Positions 31,561 through 42,990 of a stretch of 64,000 bases of DNA are shown piece by piece. Numbering within the stretch: the first letter of the stretch is position 1; each line of letters begins with the position of its first letter. Under the pieces are notes generated by a model that made no database searches, was not told the origin of the DNA, and was given only the letters and a program-made list of their open reading frames with translations. Source of the DNA: Lepidostoma basale (lineage: Eukaryota > Arthropoda > Insecta > Trichoptera > Lepidostomatidae); NCBI GenBank assembly GCA_022606425.2, contig JAHDVF020000671.1:186001-250000 (forward strand), in the 5' to 3' direction. Both the position numbers and the translations under genes were made by a program.

Positions 31561-32147
31561 GCTGTATATATGTTGTAAGTGTATCCAGTAGGGGAACAAT
31601 AGATTCTGAAATTGTGTTGAAGAAAAAAATATTAATTAAAAATAATTAAAACAAAATATCTAAAATAATTTATTACACAAAAGTAACAAAATTACTAACC
31701 AATTAAAATACAAAAAATATGATTCATAACTTTAAAAACACTGTTTTTCTACCTGTTTGAAATTTTCAAGACATTAGATACTTAAATACACTTAGGAAAT
31801 TGAGAAGATGTTTTTATTTTTTTTGTTCCTTATTCGTATTAAATAATTATTTAACAAATAATAATAATAATTATTGAAACCTATCAAGATGAATAAACCC
31901 ACACAAGTAAATAAAACAGTGATTTAATTCATAAATATAATAGTAACAGTAAATGTTCATATTAAACCACACCTGTATTATTATAACTAAAGCTTATTAT
32001 AATAAGAACCCAAGGAAAGTGCCTACAGGTATGGTGTTATTGTCTATAACACCCGGCACCCTTCGAAACGATCAAGTCTCCTGGACCTTCCGCCACAATG
32101 ACAAGAAACAGAATATATACTCGTATTTATCATATTTATCAGAATAA
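31561..32147. other. AT-rich spacer, no gene supported
   Basis: Short frames only. The region around 32010-32100 has more balanced composition and a possible CCTACAG/GTATGG donor, but no exon can be defined. Confidence 0.35.
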
Positions 32148-32790
32148 CTAACTAACTAACCATCACGTCATCTCCCCGAAAGGGTAGGCAGAAAGAATGA
32201 ACTGTCACACTTTAACCGATGCGGCACTCCATCCTTCTCTTTTCGCCCCACGGGAGACGCGGTGTGATGGGTTGCGAACCTCATCGGCACCAATAGGCAT
32301 CTCCCGCGCACACTTCGATCTTCCAACATCCACAAAATAAATCTATAACAAATAATATAAAATACAATGATATAAAATAAAATAACAAAATAAAAATAAT
32401 TTAACACAAAATGTTCTTTTTAGATGGTGCACATATTGTCTATTATATGATTAAATGAATGTTCCATGTATCCACCTTTTTTTAAATAAGCAGTAATTAG
32501 GCTCTTAAAACCAACCAATACCAGCAAGAACTTTAAAAGAATATTGAAGAAATTGGAACAAATGAAAAATTTATTTTTACACCTGTCAAAATTCTTTATA
32601 TAAACGAAAAAACTTGTATAATTTTGACATCAAAACAGTTCAAACGTATTACGTGTCACAATTAACTATTATAAAGTGCGGAAACAATGAAATTTACCAA
32701 AACAATGCACTTATACACGAAATTTCTCCAAATTTACGGGAGCACCACATGAAACAAACCAAATTTTCAAAATAGAACCAGAATAATATG
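32148..32790 (-). mobile_element. NA element
   Basis: Minus-strand copy with (TAAC)n, the T1-like 3' end and the AT core, extending into the 5' segment shared with 12.0-12.3 kb (CAAACGTATTACGTGTCACA). Confidence 0.7.
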
Positions 32791-33190
32791 TATATAAAAA
32801 AAATAAAACTTTTCCCCTATTCAATCTAGCAAAAAAATAATAACCTTCAACTTTTGTCACCTTTCTTATTAATGTAATCTACTTCCTTTTATTGTTTATC
32901 GTCTTTAATTGATTATGTTTCATCGTTTTTTACTCTATATTATGTGTAATTGTTTCTTCTAATTACTGTTTTTATTATTATTAATATTTTTTTTTTATTA
33001 TCATATTTTCCACCTTTAAAATTTTCTCTTATAAATAGTAACTAACCGTTCTTTTAATTAAAATATTTAGGTACCTAACTCAACTCCAGCAAGAACTTCA
33101 AAATTATATCAAAGAAGTAATTCAATTCTAATAAATACACATAAAGGTTTGAAAAATCACAACAATTTGACATTTTATATATTACTGTAA
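32791..33190. other. AT-rich spacer, no gene seen
   Basis: Only low-complexity AT sequence is visible. Confidence 0.35.
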
Positions 33191-33233
33191 CACCTGATGA
33201 TGTCAACATAGGTTGACGAAACAGCTGTCGCGT
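33191..33233 (+). ncRNA. Hammerhead-ribozyme-like motif 1
   Basis: CTGATGA (33194-33200), one extra T, perfect 6-bp stem GTCAAC/GTTGAC around ATAG, then GAAA (33218-33221) and ACAGCTGTC ending at 33229. This is the order of hammerhead core parts with a palindromic, very short stem III. The extra base before stem II departs from the canonical core. Confidence 0.5.
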
Positions 33234-33429
33234 AAAATAAAATACAATTGTGATACATAAAACATTTTTTTTTAATTTAACAGTTTACAATGTTAAAGTA
33301 TCATAGTGTTTCGGCCAAAACAATGGACTATTTATATAATAAAATATATTACATCAATATTTATTATATTATAATAAAAATAAATAGCTAAGATAACTGC
33401 TGCTTTATTAGTATGTTTGGGCTGATCAC

Positions 33430-33855
33430 GTCATCAGAATGCCTGAGACTAGACTCCCAAGAATATTATGTACTCTCAGTTGACCCAAGGAAAACATTCA
33501 CACGGTGGTCAAAGGAAACGCTTGAAGAACTCCCTTTAAGCAAACCTCCAAAAGACTAACATCGATTGTGATCGCTGGGAAAAGCCTGCAGAAGACAGAT
33601 CTAGGTGGAAAATAACAGCACATAAAGGCACGCAGGACTTTGAAACACAGCGCAGAGACAACGCCACAGAAAAGCGAAGGAGGAGAAACGAGAGACCATC
33701 GGGAGACGGTGACGGCTCCACTACCAGCGTCTTCCCCTGCCCCAGATGCCCCAGAAGGTGTGGATCCAGGATTGGGTTCTTCAGTCACATACGGACCCAC
33801 AAACGTAAATGACAGTCTTCCTTCCGGGACACGAGGAACAGCCGATGATGATGAA
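33430..33855 (+). mobile_element. T6 LINE fragment, (GAT) tail
   Basis: Same 3' end as 25.4-25.8 kb (GCCCCAGATGCCCCAGAAGG, GACACGAGGAACAGCCGATG). The coding frame is broken. Confidence 0.7.
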
Positions 33856-33859
33856 GACA

Positions 33860-34085
33860 GATTGCTGCAACTAGATATCTCTACACCCAGAAATATGAAC
33901 TTCATGACCTGTTCTATGGGTCTATTGTCTACAACCTGTTTGCATTTGAGAGGCAGTCTGGATATTGTTAGACAATTTGTTTTGTCGACGAGTATCGTCA
34001 TATTGTAACTTCTCAGACTCAATGCTATATTGAAGCAACGGCAGACGATTTCAGAACCAAACATATCTTCACAGTAGTAGAAATG
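33860..34085 (-). mobile_element. T2 LINE fragment
   Basis: Minus-strand CFNIALSLRSYNMTILVDKT, NCLTISRLPLKCKQVVDNRP, IEQVMKFIFLGVEISS. This part lies further 5' in T2 than most copies here. Confidence 0.65.
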
Positions 34086-34800
34086 AAAACATTGCAACCT
34101 ATCGGGGGTAAAATCCTTAGTGATCCCATCGAAGAGATTCGTTGATCTGCAAAATTGATGATATAGTGAAATGAAGTAGGCAGAGAAGGCGATTCTGGAG
34201 GGACCATATCGAGAGAATAGATCCAGAGAGGATTCCTAAGATCGTGATGCACGAGACTCCAAAGGGCCGTCGACCACCAGGACAACCACCAAAGAGATGG
34301 AGGGACTGACTGAAAAACGACTGAAGATAACTGGAAAGACCTGCAAAATGAAGAGGAATAGCCAGGGACAGAATGCAATTGAAGACTGCTATGGAGGAGG
34401 CTAAAACCCACACCGAGATGTAGCCCTGAGAAGATGAATAAGATTGAGTGAAAAATTAGGATGTATAATTGTTTTAACAAATGTTTAGTGGTACAATTAT
34501 ATGTCATAATTATATTTAAATAATAATCTGCGAAATAATTATATTTAAAGAATAATCCGAGAAATCTGCGAGGTCGAAGATGTGGTCAAATGGGGAAGTC
34601 AAAGACGGCGATACTGGCATCAACATGTAGAAAGAATGAGCTCAAATAGGATACCATACATAGCTCTCGATGGAACGCCAAACGGACAACGCCGACCAAG
34701 AAGACCCCCGAAACGGTGGAGAGAAAACTGAAGTTCAGCGTCTCAAGAGGACCCGTCTGAAATAACAGACTCCTGAGTCGATCAAAAGTGAAGAAGAAGA
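34086..34800 (+). mobile_element. T2 LINE fragments, two tandem, (GAA)n tail
   Basis: Decayed plus-strand T2 C-terminus at 34086-34440 (..RRFWRDHIERIDPERIPKIV, GQPPKRWRD). A second piece at 34555-34800 (EICEVEDVVKWGSQRRRYWH, RPRRPPKRWREN) ends in AAGAAGAAGAAGAAG. Confidence 0.65.
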
Positions 34801-35010
34801 AGAAGATATTTAAAGAAACGAAACCGGCTACCAATGGATAAAAGTAATCAATTAGGGTTAACAAGGTAGCAAGTGGATACGAAGATACATCTATGCGTGT
34901 TGTTACTAAAAGAATAACACATTGCGTTCGTGGAAACAACACAAAGTGAGCTAAACCTGCCACCAAAATGTCAAAAGAAAGAAGATAGATAAGACTAAGA
35001 ATAATGCTAT
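34801..35010. other. Spacer, no gene seen
   Basis: Nothing recognised. Confidence 0.3.
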
Positions 35011-35455
35011 GTGTGGTCTGTTTTATTGTACGGATGTGAAACGTGGACCTTGAAAGTTAACTCAATGAACAGACTGGAAGCATTTTAAATGTGGCTCCAT
35101 CGCCGAATGCTCAGAGTTCCCTGGACAGACATGGATACCAATACCGAAGTCCTGAGGTGAGCTAGAGTTGACAGGAAACTGTAATCAACTATCGAGGTTC
35201 GAAAGATCTCACATCTGGGTCATATACTCCATAGGAAAAAGTACCACCTTCTCCAACTGATATTGGAGGAGAAAATTGAGGGACGCCGAAGGCCCGGTAG
35301 GAGACAGATGTCCTGGCTGCGAAACGTGAGGGAGTGGACCGGCATCTGAAGTTTGGAGGACCTGTTGCGAGCGGTGCAAGACTGGTACAGGTTCGCCGAG
35401 GTGATCGCCAACGTTGGGGGGACCCGACAGGGCACTTGAAGAAGAAGAAGAATAA
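35011..35455 (+). mobile_element. T4 LINE fragment, (GAA)n tail
   Basis: Encodes MWLHRRMLRVPWTDMDTNTE, TIEVRKISHLGHILHRKKYH, GRRRPGRRQMSWLRNVREWT and VIANVGGTRQGT with small frameshifts and stops. It ends AAGAAGAAGAAGAAT about 125 bp beyond the gene C stop. Confidence 0.75.
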
Positions 35456-35582
35456 TAACAATTTACGATAAAAGGGTAGTTTAGTAATAAGGTTCCATCA
35501 AAATGATTCCTAATTATATAAAAAATAACAATAATAAATAATCCTTGATTCTTACTATGAACTCACTTGATTCCTAATTGTT

Positions 35583-38500
35583 TTACCCATGAAAAATGCT
35601 GTAATCTTTTTCTGGCATTGTTGAAATAGTGTCTATTGTATTCGATAATGTTGTGGATTCTGTTGTCGCTTCCGTTGGTTTAGTCGTAATCGAGAAATCA
35701 TCTTTAAGTGAAATACCCGGTATTTCATACGTAGAAGAAAGAGTATCGTAAATTTTTGGTGCTGCAGTTGTTGGAATATGTCCGTTTGATGTTAAATCAA
35801 TCGATAAGTCATCTGTAGTTGAAGCAATTGTAAATGGATATGAATCAGAAACAATCTCTTCAATATTTTGTGTTTCTGTTGTTGAAGTATGTCCAAGTGA
35901 TGTTCGATTAATCGATAAATCATTTATAGTTGAAGTACTTGTTATTGGATACATATTAGAAACATTTTCATTGACATTTTGTATTTCTATTGTTGCAGTA
36001 TTTTCAGATGATAAATCATTCGATAAGTCATCTACGGTTGAAGGAATTTTTATTGGATATATACCAGAAACATTGTCTTCAACAATTTGTGTTTCCGTTC
36101 TTAAAGTATGTCTAATTGATAAGTCATCTAGAGTTGAAGTACTCATTATTGGATAGGTTGCAATATCATTAATATTTCGTGTTTCCGATGTTGAAATATG
36201 TCCAGTTGATATTTGACCTATTGATAAGTCATCTTGAGCTGAAGTACTCGTTATTGGATACGTAACAGATACATTATCATTAAAATTTTGTGTTTCCGTT
36301 GTTGCAGTGTGTCCAGTTGATGTATGATCGGTCAACGCATGAGTTGAAGTACTCATTATTGGATGAGTTGCAATATCATTAATATTTTGTGTTTCCGATG
36401 TTGAAATATGTCCAGTTGATATTTGACCGACTGATAAGTCATCTTGAGCTGAAGTACTCGTTATTGGATACGTAACAGATACATTATCATTAAAATTTTG
36501 TGTTTCCGTTGTTGCAGTGTGTCCAGTTGATGTATGATCGGTCAACGCATGAGTTGAAGTACTCATTATTGGATGAGTTGCAATATCATTAATATTTTGT
36601 GTTTCCGATGTTGAAATATGTCCAGTTGATATTTGACCGACTGATAAGTCATCTTGAGCTGAAGTACTCGTTATTGGATACGTAACAGATACATTATCAT
36701 TAAAATTTTGTGTTTCCGTTGTTGCAGTGTGTCCAGTTGATGTATGATCGGTCAACGCATGAGTTGAAGTACTCATTATTGGATGGGTTGCAATATCATT
36801 AATATTTTGTGTTTCCGATGTTGAAGTATGTCCAGTTGATATTTGACCGACTGATAAGTCATCTTGAGCTGAAGTACTCGTTATTGGATATGTAACAGAA
36901 ACATTATCATTAAAATGTCGTGTTTCCGTTGTTGCAGTGCGTCCAGTTGATGTATGATCAGTCAACGCATCTTCTTTAGTGGAAATACTCGTCATTTGAT
37001 ATGAAGAAGAATCATTATCATCAATCATCGATGATCCAATTGTTGAAGCATGTCCAATCGCAGTTAGATCAACCTCTGTTCTGTCAAGGATTTCGTTTGT
37101 TTTTAATTCTTCTTTTGTTTCGTTATTAGTGCTGTTCGTGAACATATCTAATGAAGTCATTTCTTTATTCGTTTGAGAGCTATCGTTTAAGATAGACAAT
37201 TGTGTTGATGCCTCCATGTTGAATTCAGTCAAAGATTCATCTCTCACTCGAGTTTGTAAATCAATCCATTTTATATCATCTGTAATATTTTCTTGGATCC
37301 GTTCGTTTTGTAAATCTTCCGAGTAATTATTTGATATCATTCCTGTATTTAAATTATCTTTTGAATTGGTATTTCTTTCTGGAACATCAGTTCTATTTGT
37401 TTGCATGTTTAAATCGAAATCGGAATGCATTATTGAATCATTTATTTCGCTTTTGTTATCGTTTAAAATATTTTCGAATGTGTCCATAGATGTATCAGAA
37501 ATATTATTTATTATTGTGGCTTGATTGATATCCAAATCTGGTCTAGTCACCTGCTTAAAATTATTTAAAATGTCAACATTATCTTCTGAAGAATTCACAA
37601 AGTCTGGAAGCAACTGTATATCTGAATCGTCGTATGTTTGAAGATCTGCTCTCATCTCTGTAACTGTAGTATTCTGTGGAATAATTTCTGGAAGCCATGT
37701 CGATTTATCTTCAATGGTTTTTGAAACCGGTATTGCCGAATCATGATGTCCGTTCATTACGGGGGAAATTAATAATGGATCATTACTATTCGCTTCAATT
37801 TCTGGTACTATTGGTGTGACAGCAATAAAATCTGTTACAGCATCATTGTCAGTAGAAATTTCCATTGGAGCTGAAGCTGATGTAGAATTAAATTCTGATG
37901 ATAAAGCTGTTACAGAATCATATTCAAAAGTGAGTTCTGGCGCTGAAGCTGTAGTACCAATTTCAGTTGAAAATTCTGATGGCAAAGCTGTGATAGAAGT
38001 GGTTTTCGAGGGTAAAGCTGATTGAGGTATAATTTCAGACGATGAAGCTATTTCTGAAGTAATTTCTGATGGTGAATCTGTTTCCCAAGAGTTTTCCGTT
38101 GATAATGATGGTACTGAACTTTCCGGTGGCAATACCTTTACATTAATAATTTCCGATGACAAAGCTGTGAAAGAAGTATTTTCCTTTGATAAAGGTGGTT
38201 CTTTAGTATATTCCGTTGGTATAGCTGTTCTTGAAGGTGTTTCAATGGTAGCTTCTGATTGCAATGCTGTACCACTGTTAACTTCTAAATATAATTCTGT
38301 GCCAGCATTATTTTTTGTTGGTAATTCACCTATATACTCGTAAGTAGCTTCCGTGGCTAATGCTGAAGTTTCTACAGTCTGATGTGAGCCATAGCTTATG
38401 TTTTCAGTTGCTGCTTCAAAATTGGTATTTGGATGAATCTGTATTGATGCGTTGTCTTCAATAAATGAAATTTGCTCATGCTTCCAGGTCTCTTCGGTAT

Positions 38501-41500
38501 CATTTTGAGGGATTTCTGACTCATTTTTAGACGTTATAATTACCGATTCCACGTTTATGACATCAGCTGCACTCTCTTCGATCAGAGATAAATCTACCAC
38601 GTCTTCTGTTACAGAAGAGTTTGACTTTAACAAATCGAATTTATCCATTTGAACATTGGGTTGTTCCTGTTCTGTTTGGATGATGTTCTCGTTATCGATT
38701 TTAGAAGGGAACAACGTTACAGCTTCCAAATGCTCTATACCAGATATCACATTGTTGATATCATGGCTTCTTAATACTACGATATTACTAGGATTGTCTG
38801 CGTCTTCTTCCGGCAATCCAATAGTAGGTTTAACATCAACATTACTCAAAAGAGTGCTATTATCATTTACAATATTCAAATCTGCATCTACCTGTATAAT
38901 TTCGGAATTCGAATCATCAGATCCGTCGTTCGAAACAGTTGGTTTCAGAATAACTTCTTGTTTAAAAATTGCATACGTGTCTTCAATTACATAATTATTA
39001 TCCGGTTCTAATATTTTTTTAGAGGTTGCATTCGAATTATCAGGGGTTATTACATCGGGACTTATTACAACCATAAGGGAATTATTTGGCACCATAAACT
39101 CTTCCTCTAGCTCCTCACTTGTGTCCGTTCCATTCGTGGCAGTTTCATGATTAGTTAACACAACACCTTCTCTTTCCTGATCTGCAGACATTTCGGAGTT
39201 TGTATGGTTGTTGATAAGCCTAAATGTGATGGTTGCTTCCGGATTGAATATATTTTTGCTGTCTTCGTTCATCACGGACCCTTGAGTTGTAGTTTCTTGG
39301 TCTAATAACGTATTTTGAAGGTTTGGAAATGTCTTCATGGCTACATATTCTGTAACGATCGATTCATCTGCATCATTCCCTGTATTTTCTAAATTGACTT
39401 TATACACATCTTGAAGTGTGTCAATGCTTTGTGTATCGTAGGTTAAATTCTCATTTATAGTATTGGGAATATGATCAGAAATTTCGCTGTTCAAAGTGTC
39501 TATGGGTTGTGTTGATGAATTACTTTGATTATGTAAACCCAAGTCATCTAAACTGTCGCTTAATAATGTTAAATCTGGATATAAAATAGGAGAGTCTGGT
39601 TTAACCTTAACTTGGTCTGTAATATGATCAATTGGTTCATTTTGAATACTCTTTTCAGTCGGATAAGATGATATATTTGATTCAAATTGGGTGCTATCTG
39701 TTTCATTAGCTTCCAAACTTGAATATGCTGAATCATTCTGATATGAATATTCGTTTGTTTCTCTTGTAGATGAAGAATAACTTTCCTCATTTCTAACGAG
39801 TGTGGCATTGTTTTTCTGCATTAGATCATCTTGTAGAGTTAATAAATAGCTATCCCAAGCCTCGTCAGTCCATCCAACTGTAGCATTTGACATTTGATTA
39901 TCATATTTTAGGTTTACTTTAGGCGATTCTACGACTATTGAAGAATGATTGACATCCAACATATAATTTGGTGAAGTGACATTTTCTTGAACATCCAATT
40001 GTAAATGTGTGGTATCAACCGGACTTTCCGTTATAGATTTGGACAGTGGTATTACAGCCAGTGATTCTGGAAAGTTCTCATCTTCTACTAATCTAGAAAA
40101 GTGTTCTAAATTTGGATAAATATTTGATTCTGTCGAACTGTCATTTGAGGGTTCATCTAGCGACTCAATCGCTTCCTCTGTATGAGCTGTGATCTCTGAA
40201 TCATTCGACGCCGGTTGATCAGACAAGGTTTGTCCATGTATGAGCATATCCAAATTCAACGAAGCTTCTTGATCCGTTGTGTTGTGACCAGTTTTTTTCG
40301 ACGGTAAATATAAATTCTGAGACGAAACAATGACCTCTCCAAATATTTGAGATGTATCTCTTTCCATAGACTTTCTCAGTGTTTCAAGAGTTATGATCTT
40401 TGATTTAGAATCAGAATTAGTTATGTTTAAAACTGAGTTTGAAATGTTGAATCCATTTGGAACTGTTTGAGTTGACAATACGATTGTATCCATTGTTTCT
40501 GTTTGTGCGTCAGTATTTGTATTCTGGTTATCTGTTATAATTTCTGTGTTAGAAGCCCATGAGGATCCAAATTCTTCTTGAGGTACTTGAAGCGTTGATG
40601 GCTTACTGTATGTTTGACCTACAGCTGAATCATGACTTGTGTCATCTGTGTTATTATAAATATCTCCACTAGTGATATCGGTATCTCCACTAGTGAGATT
40701 ATTTGTAAATCCACTAGTGACATTATCTGTATCTATTCTAGTGACATCTGTATCTCCATTAGTATCATTAACTGCATCTCCACTTGTGACATATGTATCT
40801 CCATTAGAGATATTATCGTCATGAAATTGTGTTGTATCAATCTTACTTGGTGGAGTTATTATGATTTCTGGAATGACAAAATGTTGTCCATATTCTTGAT
40901 TTCTATAATTTTCGTCTGTGTGGTTTATTATTCCATTTTCGAAAGTACCAATTGATATCTCACCACTAGAATTACTTGTTTCTTCATTTGATATAGTATG
41001 ATCAATCGTTGTGTCAAGGATTTCATCGATTTCCGCTGAATTCAAAGTGTTATTGACTGTTCCATTTATAATTTTGTTCAACACTTCTTCCGATATCTCG
41101 GTTGAAGCCGTTGTTACTGAAATCTCACTGACGATACCGATGTTCGACTTTCCTATCAACCCGAATTGGGTTTCATTCACCATGTTCACTGAAGCAACCA
41201 TTTCGTATGTAACTTCGTTCGTTGGAGTTTTCGTATCATGTGATACAGTCTCAACTATCCCACCAACCTCCATATTCTCACCAAATCCAGCGTTTCCGCT
41301 AGCTTCAACAGTCTCACCAATATTCTCTCCAATCTCTACAGTCTCACTAATTCCAGCATTCCAACCAGTCTCAACAGTCTCACCAATCCCAGGAATTTCA
41401 CCAAAACCATGAATTCGTGGGAATCTTTCGCTATCATCTGGGATTTTATCGGAGGAGACCGCTGTTATCCCAAAACTATTTTGATTTACCATTTCATCGC

Positions 41501-42164
41501 CTATGATATTTGGTTGAACATTTGATACCACCTCTTTTAAATAAGTCGTATCATCAACAACAAAATCAGAATTGTTTACAGGTTCCATAACATCCGATTT
41601 ACTGAAAACATCAGTTGTGGCTGAAGACATGTGCGTATTTTCATCCATTGCTGAAACTGTTCCATTAAAATCATGTTGAAAACCTATCGAATCAAAACTA
41701 AACGAGTTCAAGGTTTGACCACCTGTTGAAACAGATGTCACTTCTGAGTCTTGAGGATCAAACGTTACATTTGTATTATTTGTCATCAAGGGGTATAAAA
41801 CCTCTGTAAAATCAGTTGCATCATGCGTTTCATGATCAATAGAAGATATCCCCTTTATCGGATGGTGGATCGTTTCTTCGGGTCTCTCCGTAGTGTAAGC
41901 TTCAAGACCGGCGTTGGTTTCCGTGGAATTCTCATCTGGATTCTTGACGTACTCTTTAAACACGTCGAATAGACTGCCGAATTGCACAGGTTTGACAAGG
42001 CCCGCTGGGGTAGGCAGCGATGGCTTCAGCAGCTCTGATATCTTGGGGTCTATGCTCCTCTGTTGGTATCTCAACTCCTTGGATCCTGCTTCCATGTGGC
42101 CTTGATGTACCATGCTCTGTGTCCAATTTTCAGGGAGGGTGAAGGACATCGGCACTACGAACCC
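35583..42164 (-). CDS. Gene C main exon: giant Ser/Thr/Asn/Asp-rich secreted mucin-like protein
   Basis: A 6,582-nt open frame follows an acceptor (AAATTTCCAG ending at 42165) in phase 0 and encodes 2,193 residues. It starts GFVVPMSFTLPENWTQSMVH, whose LPENW resembles the mature N-termini of genes A and D. The rest is low-complexity and acidic, rich in S, T, N, D, E and I, with many N-x-S/T sequons. I see no cysteine and no folded-domain signature. Short internal repeats occur: [IG]xGETVE-type near 41260-41410, SGDT-type near 40650-40810, TALPSE-type at 37840-38270. Near-identical 70-residue units at about 36241-36960 are flanked by diverged half-units to 35700. The ATG at 42149 is internal to the exon, so an upstream exon must supply the signal. 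The stop is at 35583-35585, and no AATAAA is obvious before the T4 element. Function is unknown; a disordered extracellular glycoprotein (silk, cuticle, gut or gland secretion) is inference. Confidence 0.8.
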   Translation of the reverse strand, partial: GFVVPMSFTLPENWTQSMVHQGHMEAGSKELRYQQRSIDPKISELLKPSLPTPAGLVKPVQFGSLFDVFKEYVKNPDENSTETNAGLEAYTTERPEETIHHPIKGISSIDHETHDATDFTEVLYPLMTNNTNVTFDPQDSEVTSVSTGGQTLNSFSFDSIGFQHDFNGTVSAMDENTHMSSATTDVFSKSDVMEPVNNSDFVVDDTTYLKEVVSNVQPNIIGDEMVNQNSFGITAVSSDKIPDDSERFPRIHGFGEIPGIGETVETGWNAGISETVEIGENIGETVEASGNAGFGENMEVGGIVETVSHDTKTPTNEVTYEMVASVNMVNETQFGLIGKSNIGIVSEISVTTASTEISEEVLNKIINGTVNNTLNSAEIDEILDTTIDHTISNEETSNSSGEISIGTFENGIINHTDENYRNQEYGQHFVIPEIIITPPSKIDTTQFHDDNISNGDTYVTSGDAVNDTNGDTDVTRIDTDNVTSGFTNNLTSGDTDITSGDIYNNTDDTSHDSAVGQTYSKPSTLQVPQEEFGSSWASNTEIITDNQNTNTDAQTETMDTIVLSTQTVPNGFNISNSVLNITNSDSKSKIITLETLRKSMERDTSQIFGEVIVSSQNLYLPSKKTGHNTTDQEASLNLDMLIHGQTLSDQPASNDSEITAHTEEAIESLDEPSNDSSTESNIYPNLEHFSRLVEDENFPESLAVIPLSKSITESPVDTTHLQLDVQENVTSPNYMLDVNHSSIVVESPKVNLKYDNQMSNATVGWTDEAWDSYLLTLQDDLMQKNNATLVRNEESYSSSTRETNEYSYQNDSAYSSLEANETDSTQFESNISSYPTEKSIQNEPIDHITDQVKVKPDSPILYPDLTLLSDSLDDLGLHNQSNSSTQPIDTLNSEISDHIPNTINENLTYDTQSIDTLQDVYKVNLENTGNDADESIVTEYVAMKTFPNLQNTLLDQETTTQGSVMNEDSKNIFNPEATITFRLINNHTNSEMSADQEREGVVLTNHETATNGTDTSEELEEEFMVPNNSLMVVISPDVITPDNSNATSKKILEPDNNYVIEDTYAIFKQEVILKPTVSNDGSDDSNSEIIQVDADLNIVNDNSTLLSNVDVKPTIGLPEEDADNPSNIVVLRSHDINNVISGIEHLEAVTLFPSKIDNENIIQTEQEQPNVQMDKFDLLKSNSSVTEDVVDLSLIEESAADVINVESVIITSKNESEIPQNDTEETWKHEQISFIEDNASIQIHPNTNFEAATENISYGSHQTVETSALATEATYEYIGELPTKNNAGTELYLEVNSGTALQSEATIETPSRTAIPTEYTKEPPLSKENTSFTALSSEIINVKVLPPESSVPSLSTENSWETDSPSEITSEIASSSEIIPQSALPSKTTSITALPSEFSTEIGTTASAPELTFEYDSVTALSSEFNSTSASAPMEISTDNDAVTDFIAVTPIVPEIEANSNDPLLISPVMNGHHDSAIPVSKTIEDKSTWLPEIIPQNTTVTEMRADLQTYDDSDIQLLPDFVNSSEDNVDILNNFKQVTRPDLDINQATIINNISDTSMDTFENILNDNKSEINDSIMHSDFDLNMQTNRTDVPERNTNSKDNLNTGMISNNYSEDLQNERIQENITDDIKWIDLQTRVRDESLTEFNMEASTQLSILNDSSQTNKEMTSLDMFTNSTNNETKEELKTNEILDRTEVDLTAIGHASTIGSSMIDDNDSSSYQMTSISTKEDALTDHTSTGRTATTETRHFNDNVSVTYPITSTSAQDDLSVGQISTGHTSTSETQNINDIATHPIMSTSTHALTDHTSTGHTATTETQNFNDNVSVTYPITSTSAQDDLSVGQISTGHISTSETQNINDIATHPIMSTSTHALTDHTSTGHTATTETQNFNDNVSVTYPITSTSAQDDLSVGQISTGHISTSETQNINDIATHPIMSTSTHALTDHTSTGHTATTETQNFNDNVSVTYPITSTSAQDDLSIGQISTGHISTSETRNINDIATYPIMSTSTLDDLSIRHTLRTETQIVEDNVSGIYPIKIPSTVDDLSNDLSSENTATIEIQNVNENVSNMYPITSTSTINDLSINRTSLGHTSTTETQNIEEIVSDSYPFTIASTTDDLSIDLTSNGHIPTTAAPKIYDTLSSTYEIPGISLKDDFSITTKPTEATTESTTLSNTIDTISTMPEKDYSIFHG
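36241..36960 (-). repeat. 210-bp coding tandem repeats in gene C
   Basis: Units start with GAAGTACTCG (plus strand) at 36241, 36451, 36661 and 36871, exactly 210 bp apart, and differ by only a few bases. Each encodes 70 residues made of two related halves (about 37 and 33). The half-units also occur in diverged form on both sides. Confidence 0.9.
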
Positions 42165-42174
42165 CTGGAAATTT

Positions 42175-42600
42175 TAAATCACGAATTTAAATGTGCACTA
42201 CGCAATATATATAAAACATGCGTGCGACCTATCATGACGTACGCTGTAGAGACGCGGGCCGACACTGTGCGAATCAAGGGACTACTAAGAACATCGGAGA
42301 TGAAGGTCCTAAGATCAATTACTGGAAAAACTCTCCGAGATCGTGTCCGCAACGTAGACATAAGAAAAACTTGCGAAATAGAGGATATCGTTCAGTGGAG
42401 TAGTTCCAGAAGAAGATACTTGAGGGACCATGTAACCCGAATGGATGGTGACAGACTTGCATATACAGCCGCTTATGAAACCCCCTCCGGACAACGGCCA
42501 CCTGGAAGACCGCCTAAGAGATGGAAGAACAGCTGGACCTCATCATCCGACGAGACATGATTTCTGTGTCACAGATCGTCAGATCTATTAAAAGAAGAAG
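42175..42600 (+). mobile_element. T2 LINE fragment beside gene C acceptor
   Basis: Frame 42063-42560 covers ALRNIYKTCVRPIMTYAVET, SEMKVLRSITGKTLRDRVRN, IVQWSSSRRRYLRDHVTRMD and RPPGRPPKRWKNSW, then the AGAAGAAGAAG tail. It begins about 10 bases upstream (in gene orientation) of the gene C splice acceptor, so it sits at the very end of the intron. Confidence 0.75.
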
Positions 42601-42619
42601 AAGAAGAAGTAAGAATTAT

Positions 42620-42990
42620 AAAGAAATGGAAACACGATATCAAATATTGTTACGAAGAAACCTTGACACGATCAAATCAACCAGATTTCGAAATGTCGGC
42701 CATAAGGCAAATAGATCAATTCAACGTGCATGCATGACTCGCTGTACTAATATTGAAAAGACTAAAGAAGTGTGTCAAGATGGAAAAGTATGGCGATTAC
42801 TAATCTTTGCATAACCATTTTGAACTGATGATTTGTTAGTTTCAATGAATGCGAAATGTCTTCTGGTTCCATCCCTTAAATATGGAAGCGGAGCATGGAA
42901 CTAGTATAAAGTGGGTGAGAGCAAAATAAATACAGTAAAGCTGATGTCGATAATCCGTTTTTTTGTCGGAAACACTTAAAATTCATGATT
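42620..42990 (+). mobile_element. T1-type LINE debris
   Basis: Fragments read IKSTRFRNVGHKANRSIQRA, CMTRCTNIEKTKEVCQDGKV (42521-42814), then a second broken piece with the YGSGAWN-like segment. Confidence 0.55.

Noticed and set aside
31953..32147. Plus-strand 64-codon frame in an otherwise repeat-free stretch
   Set aside because: No signal, domain or reliable splice sites. Only composition hints at an exon.
36241..36960. CRISPR-like regular array
   Set aside because: Units are contiguous, coding and 210 bp long with no spacers. The genome is eukaryotic.
40632..41412. Plus-strand frames of 107 and 133 codons opposite gene C
   Set aside because: Ile/Ser/Thr-rich antisense shadows of the gene C repeats. 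No independent signals.
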